From DATAXV01 sp036272915 (GTDB taxonomy: Bacteria; Chloroflexota; Dormibacteria; Dormibacterales; Dormibacteraceae), in contig DATAXV010000110.1 in the NCBI GenBank assembly GCA_036272915.1, forward strand, positions 1 to 55,875: a stretch of DNA of 55,875 bases. The letters run 5' to 3'. The translations under genes were made by a program, and so were the position numbers. The notes beneath the pieces are model-generated. The model saw nothing but the letters and a program-made list of their open reading frames with translations. It did no database searches and had not been told where the DNA came from. This document shows, in pieces, positions 50,998 through 55,875 of the stretch; position 1 is the stretch's first letter; every line of letters begins with the position of its first letter.

Positions 50998-52080
50998 GTG
51001 AATCTTCCCAACGCCCTGACGCTCAGCCGCGTCGTCGCCATCCCGATCCTGATGGTCCTGCTGCTGGTCGCCTTCCCCCACCACGACCAGATCGCGGCCG
51101 CGGTGTTCCTGATCGCCTCCGCCACCGATCTCATCGACGGCAACCTGGCCCGGGCCAGCGGCACCGTCACCGAGATGGGCAAGTTCCTGGATCCACTGGC
51201 CGACAAGCTCTTCGTGCTGTCGGTGCTGATCGCCCTGGTCCAGATCGGGCTGCTCCCCGCCTGGGTGGTCGTCATCATCTTCAGCCGCGAGCTCCTGATC
51301 ACCGTCCTCCGCTCGCTGCGGGCGGACCGCGGCGTCGTCGCTGCCACGCCCTTCGGCAAGACCAAGACGGTCCTTCAGATCATCGCCGTGACCCTGCTCA
51401 TCCTCAGCCCGCCCTACCCGGTCCTGCACATCCCGGCGCTGGTCGCGATCGGCGTGGCCCTCGTCTTCACCGTCGCCAGCGGCCTCGACTACCTCTGGCG
51501 CTTCCGTGACATCTGGTGGGGCACCGGCCGCGCCGCCGCCCAGGCGGCCGAGCCGGAGACGGCGGCCGACACCGGCAGCCCCGCAGGCCCGCTGGTACCC
51601 GCCATCGCCGAGCGGCTGACCAGCCTCGGCCTGCGCCTGGCCACGGCGGAATCCTGCACCGGCGGCCTGCTCGGCGGCAGCCTCACCGAGCTGCCCGGGA
51701 GCTCGAACTGGTTCAAGGGCGGCATCGTCGCCTACGCCAACGAGGTGAAGGAGGCCGAGCTCGGCGTCCCCGCCGAGGTCCTGAGCGCCCACGGCGCGGT
51801 CAGCGCGGAGACGGCCAGGGCGATGGCCGAGGGCGTCCGCCGGCGCCTCCAGGCCGACTGGGGCGTGGCCATCACCGGCATCGCCGGTCCCGGCTCCGAC
51901 GGCACCGACAAGCCGGTCGGCCTGACCCACATCTGGCTGGACGGCCCGGGCCAGAGCCAGGGGCGGCGCTTCGTCTTCGACGGGGACCGCCGGACCAATC
52001 GCCGGAGCGCCGTCCAGGAGGCTCTGACCATGGTCGCCGAGTGTCTCGGCGCGCTTGACAGATCGAACGCTCGTTCGTAG
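50998..52080 (+). CDS. PgsA-CinA fusion: CDP-diacylglycerol-glycerol-3-phosphate phosphatidyltransferase joined to nicotinamide-nucleotide amidohydrolase
   Basis: About 360 residues in one uninterrupted frame. Residues 1-170 are PgsA: NLPNALTLSRVVAIP, several membrane helices and the complete CDP-alcohol phosphotransferase motif (D47-G48, A51-R52, G61, D65, D69). After a linker rich in Ala, Glu and Pro, residues 197-360 are the CinA C-terminal/PncC domain: TAESCTGGLLGGSLTELPG, WFKGGIVAYANEVKEAELGV, SAETARAMAEGVRRRL and VAITGIAGPGSDGTDKPVG. One part makes phosphatidylglycerol phosphate, the other deamidates NMN in pyridine nucleotide salvage. They are often neighbours upstream of recA but usually separate. 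GTG 50998 is preferred over ATG 50986 because CAGAAT, a -10 element, ends 10 bases before it. Confidence 0.88.
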   Translation: MNLPNALTLSRVVAIPILMVLLLVAFPHHDQIAAAVFLIASATDLIDGNLARASGTVTEMGKFLDPLADKLFVLSVLIALVQIGLLPAWVVVIIFSRELLITVLRSLRADRGVVAATPFGKTKTVLQIIAVTLLILSPPYPVLHIPALVAIGVALVFTVASGLDYLWRFRDIWWGTGRAAAQAAEPETAADTGSPAGPLVPAIAERLTSLGLRLATAESCTGGLLGGSLTELPGSSNWFKGGIVAYANEVKEAELGVPAEVLSAHGAVSAETARAMAEGVRRRLQADWGVAITGIAGPGSDGTDKPVGLTHIWLDGPGQSQGRRFVFDGDRRTNRRSAVQEALTMVAECLGALDRSNARS

Positions 52081-52083
52081 AAT
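52055..52083 (+). promoter_or_regulatory. recA promoter with LexA (SOS) box between -35 and -10
   Basis: TTGACA (52055-52060), 17-base spacer, TAGAAT (52078-52083). The spacer contains the perfect palindrome CGAAC-GCTC-GTTCG (52064-52077), matching the GAAC-N4-GTTC LexA/DinR operator of Gram-positive and Actinobacterial type. A bound LexA would cover the promoter. The whole -35, the LexA box and half of the -10 lie within the last codons of the pgsA-cinA gene, whose TAG stop is part of the -10. Confidence 0.9.
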
Positions 52084-52205
52084 CACTACGGTCGGAGTGC
52101 GGGGGGTTCGTTAAGACGTGATCACGCGCATCAGCGACTCGCAGACTCATCCCAAGTAGCAGAATGCAGATGAAGCAGCGGCACAGCAGCGAGGAGACAA
52201 GCACC

Positions 52206-53291
52206 GTGGAGAAGGACAAGGCCCTCGGTACGGCCATCCAGCAGATCGAGCGCAGCTACGGCAAGGGCGCGATCATGAAGCTGGGCGAGGTCGCCGCCAA
52301 TCGCGACGTGAGCGTGATCCCGACCGGCTCCCTGCCCCTGGACCTGGCGCTGGGCGTCGGTGGTATGCCCCGCGGCCGTGTGGTCGAGATCTACGGCCCC
52401 GAGTCGGCCGGCAAGACGACGCTCGCCCTCCACGTGGTGGCCGAGGCCCAGAAGCAGGGCGGTATCGCCGCCTTCGTCGACGCCGAGCACGCCCTCGACC
52501 CGATCTACGCCTCGTGCATCGGCGTCAAGATCGACGACCTCCTGATCTCGCAGCCGGACACCGGTGAGCAGGCGCTGGAGATCGTCGAGGTGCTGGTCCG
52601 CAGCGGCGCGGTCGACGTGATCGTGATCGACTCCGTCGCCGCCCTGGTGCCCAAGGCCGAGATCGAGGGTGAGATGGGCGACAGCCACGTCGGCCTTCAG
52701 GCTCGCCTCATGTCTCAGGCCCTGCGCAAGCTGACCGCCGCCATCTCCAAGTCGAGCACCACCGTCATCTTCCTCAACCAGCTCCGCGAGAAGGTGGGGA
52801 TCATGTTCGGCAACCCCGAGACTCAGCCGGGCGGCCGCGCCCTCAAGTTCTACTCGTCGGTGCGCCTCGACATCCGTAAGGTCGAGGTCATCAAGGTCGG
52901 GCTGGAGAGCATCGGCAACCGGGTCAAGGTCAAGGTGGTCAAGAACAAGGTGGCGCCGCCCTTCCGGGCGGCCGAGTTCGACATCCTCTTCAACGAAGGC
53001 ATCTCCCGCCATGGCGCCCTGATCGACGCCGCCATCGAGTACGACATCATCGAGAAGAGCGGGACCTGGATGTCCTACGGCGACGTCCGCCTCGGCCAGG
53101 GCCGCGAGAACGTCCGCAACTACCTGCGCGAGAACCCGACGCTGGCCGACGAGATCGAGGCCAAGGTCCGGGCCAAGGCCCAGGGCGCTGCGGTGCCGCT
53201 GGTGACCTCGGCTTCGGCCGCCCGCTCCAAGGCCGAGCCGGCCACCCCCGCCGCCAACGGCACTCCCGCCGCGGCCGCCAACGGCAGGTGA
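52206..53291 (+). CDS. recA: Recombinase RecA
   Basis: A 361-residue recombinase. Start GTG 52206, 9 bases after GAGGAG, gives the usual EKDKALGTAIQQIERSYGKGAIMKLG; ATG 52164 would add 14 unusual residues without a ribosome binding site. Walker A is GPESAGKTT (64-72), Walker B VDVIVIDSVAALVPK, L2 region GNPETQPGGRALKFYSSVRLD. The C-terminal tail is Ala/Pro-rich rather than strongly acidic. The leader of about 115 bases is unusually long for this genome. It overlaps recX by TGATG. Confidence 0.97.
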   Translation: MEKDKALGTAIQQIERSYGKGAIMKLGEVAANRDVSVIPTGSLPLDLALGVGGMPRGRVVEIYGPESAGKTTLALHVVAEAQKQGGIAAFVDAEHALDPIYASCIGVKIDDLLISQPDTGEQALEIVEVLVRSGAVDVIVIDSVAALVPKAEIEGEMGDSHVGLQARLMSQALRKLTAAISKSSTTVIFLNQLREKVGIMFGNPETQPGGRALKFYSSVRLDIRKVEVIKVGLESIGNRVKVKVVKNKVAPPFRAAEFDILFNEGISRHGALIDAAIEYDIIEKSGTWMSYGDVRLGQGRENVRNYLRENPTLADEIEAKVRAKAQGAAVPLVTSASAARSKAEPATPAANGTPAAAANGR

Positions 53292-53737
53292 TGGCAGGGA
53301 GAACCGCGGAGGCCGCCCCCGACGCCTACGAGGTCGCGATCCGGCTCCTCGCCCAGCGCGCCCATGGAACGGCTGAGCTGGCTCGCAAGCTCGAGCAGAA
53401 GGGCTGCGCCAGGGAGGACGTCGAGGAGGCCCTCGTCCGGCTCCGCGATTCCGGCTACCTCGACGACGATGCCTTCGCGGCCAGCCTGGTCCGGCGGCGA
53501 GTGACGCAGCGCGGCCGGGTCGCGATCGCGGCCGAGCTGAGGGAGAAGGGCCTCTCCCAGGAGGTCGTGGCGCGGGCTCTGGCCGACGTCGACGCGGAGG
53601 TCGAGCTGCAGGCCGCGCAGGAGTTCGCGGAGCGGTCGGGGCGGCTGGAGCCGGAGCGTCTCGCCGGCCGGCTCCAGCGTCGTGGATTCGCGGCGAACGT
53701 GATCCGCGCCGTGCTGAGGATGCGCCGCGAATCCTGA
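53291..53737 (+). CDS. recX: RecA regulatory protein RecX
   Basis: A 148-residue helical protein: AYEVAIRLLAQRAHGTAELARKLEQKGC, VEEALVRLRDSGYLDDDAFAASLVRRR and a third helical repeat (FAERSGRLEPERLAGRLQRRGF). RecX binds in the RecA filament groove and limits its activity. ATG shares one base with the recA stop, so it is coupled to SOS-induced recA translation. Confidence 0.92.
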   Translation: MAGRTAEAAPDAYEVAIRLLAQRAHGTAELARKLEQKGCAREDVEEALVRLRDSGYLDDDAFAASLVRRRVTQRGRVAIAAELREKGLSQEVVARALADVDAEVELQAAQEFAERSGRLEPERLAGRLQRRGFAANVIRAVLRMRRES

Positions 53738-53791
53738 GCGGCAGTCCGGACGTGGCGGCAGCTCGCCGCCTCGTCGTGCTCGCCGGCAAGG

Positions 53792-54394
53792 GTGAAGCTG
53801 CATCTGCCCCTCGTGGATGAGGATGGACGAAACCGGCGAAGGCTGGTCGAGCTGATCCGCGGATGTGGTTGGCTGATGGACGCCCTCCGTGCGGGTAGAG
53901 ACGTGGCCGCCCCGAACTGGGTCATCGGCGCAGGGGCCGTCCGGGACCTCATCTTCGATCACATTCGCGGGGCGTCGGCCCCCGTCCCTAGAGACGTGGA
54001 CTACGCCTACTACGATCCGGTCGACCTGACCAGCGAGACCGAGGCGGAACTGGAGGAGTCGTTGGGCCGTCTCGCGCCCGGCCTCCCCTTCGAGGCAAGG
54101 AACCAGGCCCGTGTACATCTCTGGTACGAGCGGCGCTTCGGAGTTCCGATCGAGCCGTATCTCTCGATCGAGCAGGCGGTGTCGACCTGGCCGGAGACCG
54201 CCACCGCCGTCGCCTGCCGGCTGAACCGGGATGACGCCCTCGAGGTGATCGCGCCTCTGGGCCTGACCGACCTGTTCGACGGCGTGCTCCGCCGCAACCC
54301 AGCGCAGATCACCGAGGAGATGTTCGACCAGAGGCTGAGGCGCCGGCCAGACCTGTCGCGAAGGTGGCCACGGGTACGGGTGGTGAGGGGGTGA
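53792..54394 (+). CDS. Nucleotidyltransferase family protein (NTP_transf_6/DUF925)
   Basis: A 200-residue protein with the DUF925 pattern: NWVIGAGAVRDLIFDHIRG, PRDVDYAYYDP (the DxD-like acidic pair), PFEARNQARVHLWYERRFG, SIEQAVSTWPETATAVACRL and LEVIAPLGLTDLFDGVLRRNP, ending in RWPRVRVV. Predicted nucleotidyltransferases of unknown substrate. GTG start; no promoter or ribosome binding site is obvious in the 54-base gap after recX. Converges with the GH65 gene. Confidence 0.8.
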   Translation: MKLHLPLVDEDGRNRRRLVELIRGCGWLMDALRAGRDVAAPNWVIGAGAVRDLIFDHIRGASAPVPRDVDYAYYDPVDLTSETEAELEESLGRLAPGLPFEARNQARVHLWYERRFGVPIEPYLSIEQAVSTWPETATAVACRLNRDDALEVIAPLGLTDLFDGVLRRNPAQITEEMFDQRLRRRPDLSRRWPRVRVVRG

Positions 54395-54589
54395 GCGGCT
54401 CGAGTTCGGTCTCCGATGTCCGTCATGCGCGAGGGGCAGCCGATTCCAGCGTGCGAGGAACGACGCTGGTGCGGGGGTGGTTGAGGCGTCTCCGCCGGAG
54501 GCGTCGGATGGCGTCGCGGCAGCGATGCCGCTGGCGGTCCTTCGGGGCTCCGTCGCCTGTTGAGCTCGACGATCACCGGCAGAGCTGGC
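54395..54589. other. Convergent intergenic region without a recognised gene
   Basis: About 195 bases between the DUF925 stop and the GH65 stop. It holds short imperfect inverted repeats such as CTCCG/CGGAG near 54490, but no convincing terminator, RNA gene or conserved reading frame. Confidence 0.4.
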
Positions 54590-55875
54590 TCAGGATGTCA
54601 CTCGTCGGCGGGATGCCGGGGCGCGGCCCGGCGGCTGGGTCGGGCGGTGCTCACCCACGTCGGGTGGATGGATCCGTCGAGAGAGCGGCTTTCCCTCTTC
54701 CACCGTCAGCGCCTCGCCCTCGTGCGTCAGTTGCAGCGCAGGACCGCGGAGAACCCGGTACGTGACTTCCCGGGCGTTGATGTCGGCGAGCAACAGCGAC
54801 CCCTGAAAGACCATCTTGAAGCAGACCCTTGTGAGGGCGGCGGGCAGGCGTGGTGCGAAGCTGAGCCGGCCGTCGTGGTCGCGCATGCCACCCAGGCCCG
54901 CCACCACCGCAAGCCAGGAGCCCGCCAGCGCGGCCATGTGCATCCCGTCTCGGGTGTCGTGCTCGAGGTCCCTGAGGTCCATCGTCGCGGCCTCGCCCAG
55001 GTAGTCGTAGGCGAGCTCAAGAAGGCCCACCTCGGCGGCGATGATCGACTGCGTGCAGGCGGAGAGGGACGAGTCGCGCACGGTCAGTCCCTCGTAGTAG
55101 GCGAAGTCCCGCGCCTTCTCCTCGCTGCTGAACGCATCCCCTCGCAGGTGAAGGGCCAGGACCAGATCCGCCTGCTTGATCACCTGCTTGCGGTACAGGT
55201 CGAAATAGGGAAAGTGCAGTAGCAGCGGGTAGTGATCGCGGCCGGTGGCCTCGAAGTTCCAACGCTGGTGCTGCGTGAAGCCGTCGGCCTGGGGATGAAC
55301 TCCAAGCGCCTCGTCGTATGGGACGACGACGCGGTCGGCCGCGTCTCGCCAGGCGGCCGTCTCCTCCGGACTGACTCCGAGCTGTCTCGCCTGGTCGGGA
55401 TGAGCCGCAACCTCGCTCGCCGCTCCTCGCAGATTCCGCTGTGCCATGAGATTGGTGTAGACGTTGTTGTCGGCGATGGCGCTGTACTCGTCGGGACCGG
55501 TTACGCCGTCGATGCGAAAGGCTCCGTCCTTGTCGTGGTGCCCGAGCGAGAGCCAGAGCCGGGCGGTCTCGACCAGCAGCTCGACGCCCACCTCGGACTG
55601 GAACTGATCGTCCCCGGTGGCGGCGTGGTAGCGGAGGACCGCGTCGGCGACGTCGGCGTTGATGTGGAAGGCTGCCGTTCCCGCCGGCCAGTAGCTCGAG
55701 CACTCGGCTCCGGTGATCGTCCGCCAGGGGAATGAGGCCCCGGCCAGGCCCAGGACACGCGCGCGCTCCCGCGCCCCCGGTAGGGTGGCATGACGCCAGC
55801 GGAGCGCGTCGCCCGCGGCCTGTGGCGCGGTGTACGTGAGCACGGGCAGGACGAACGACTCCGAGTCCCAGAAGG
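54590..55875 (-). CDS. Glycoside hydrolase family 65 (maltose/trehalose/kojibiose phosphorylase-like), partial
   Basis: The C-terminal part of a GH65 enzyme; its N-terminal half lies beyond the window, and the frame continues to the edge with FWDSESFVLPVLTY. The (alpha/alpha)6 barrel shows GVTGPDEYSAIADNNVYTN, where Glu is the general acid, FQHQRWNF-like GFTQHQRWNFEATG, VIKQADLVLALHLRG and the phosphate-site region SSLSACTQSIIAAEVG. The C-terminal beta-domain begins near LSFAPRLPAALTRV. Most relatives are phosphorylases of alpha-glucobioses; some lack phosphate binding and hydrolyse. The substrate cannot be told from this part. Confidence 0.88.
   Translation of the reverse strand, partial: FWDSESFVLPVLTYTAPQAAGDALRWRHATLPGARERARVLGLAGASFPWRTITGAECSSYWPAGTAAFHINADVADAVLRYHAATGDDQFQSEVGVELLVETARLWLSLGHHDKDGAFRIDGVTGPDEYSAIADNNVYTNLMAQRNLRGAASEVAAHPDQARQLGVSPEETAAWRDAADRVVVPYDEALGVHPQADGFTQHQRWNFEATGRDHYPLLLHFPYFDLYRKQVIKQADLVLALHLRGDAFSSEEKARDFAYYEGLTVRDSSLSACTQSIIAAEVGLLELAYDYLGEAATMDLRDLEHDTRDGMHMAALAGSWLAVVAGLGGMRDHDGRLSFAPRLPAALTRVCFKMVFQGSLLLADINAREVTYRVLRGPALQLTHEGEALTVEEGKPLSRRIHPPDVGEHRPTQPPGRAPASRRRVTS

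Noticed and set aside
54364..55735. Plus-strand frames beyond the DUF925 gene
   Set aside because: They are antisense to the GH65 gene or sit in the convergent gap, and show no family signatures.
1..55875. CRISPR arrays, insertion sequences, prophage or tRNA/rRNA genes
   Set aside because: No regularly spaced repeats, transposase or integrase motifs, terminal inverted repeats or cloverleaf-type sequences were seen by eye. A covariance-model tRNA search would be decisive.

Overview
The window is a dense, high-GC (by eye near 70%) bacterial chromosome segment made almost entirely of housekeeping genes. Gene order (thrS-infC-rpmI-rplT-rlmB-pheST, yebC-ruvCAB-secDF, rimP-nusA-ylxR-infB-rbfA-nrnA-truB-ribF, rpsO-pnp-dapB-asd-dapA-rnj, ftsK-pgsA/cinA-recA-recX), the GAAC-N4-GTTC type LexA box, RNase J and many near-leaderless genes point to a Terrabacteria-type organism. 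An uncultivated soil lineage close to Chloroflexota or Actinobacteriota, for example Dormibacterota, would fit. That placement is inference; no rRNA is present.

Layout. Positions 1-4505 (minus strand) hold a GAF-domain sensor frame broken by an in-frame TGA, an IlvD/Edd-type dehydratase and a YihU-like beta-hydroxyacid dehydrogenase. A PadR regulator is divergent at 4685. From 5274 to 17546 (plus) run rsmI, metG, tatD, rsmA, an LCM-type methyltransferase, thrS, then infC (AUU start, attenuator-like leader), rpmI, rplT, rlmB-like, pheS and pheT. At 17592-18840 (minus) lies a HEPN/MNT-type toxin-antitoxin locus: a winged-helix/nucleotidyltransferase fusion with a palindromic operator, followed by a HepT frame carrying a one-base frameshift. 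From 18973 to 38219 come tyrS, yebC, ruvCAB, secDF, rimP-nusA-ylxR, a small membrane-anchored protein, infB-rbfA-nrnA-truB-ribF, then a tightly coupled accessory set: GlpB-like, alkylglycerone-phosphate-synthase-like, diacylglycerol-kinase-like and gamma-glutamyltransferase-like. From 38268 to 53737 come rpsO, pnp, dapB-asd-dapA, rnj, a large secreted CHAP/PKD protein, ftsK, a PgsA-CinA fusion, recA and recX. The right end has an NTP_transf_6 protein converging on a partial GH65 glycosidase/phosphorylase.

Themes. Many genes overlap by 1-4 bases (ATGA, GTGA, TTGA, TGATG), so translational coupling is common. A -10 hexamer lies only 7-12 nt before the start codon of padR, rsmI, thrS, tyrS, secD, infB, rpsO, asd, pgsA-cinA and probably mntA, which suggests leaderless or very short-leader mRNAs. 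Several genes (infC, dapB, rlmB-like, rnj) have no ATG/GTG/TTG at their conserved N-terminus and probably start at ATT, CTG or ATC. The recA promoter is a near-consensus sigma-70 promoter with a perfect LexA box between -35 and -10, embedded in the 3' end of the upstream gene.
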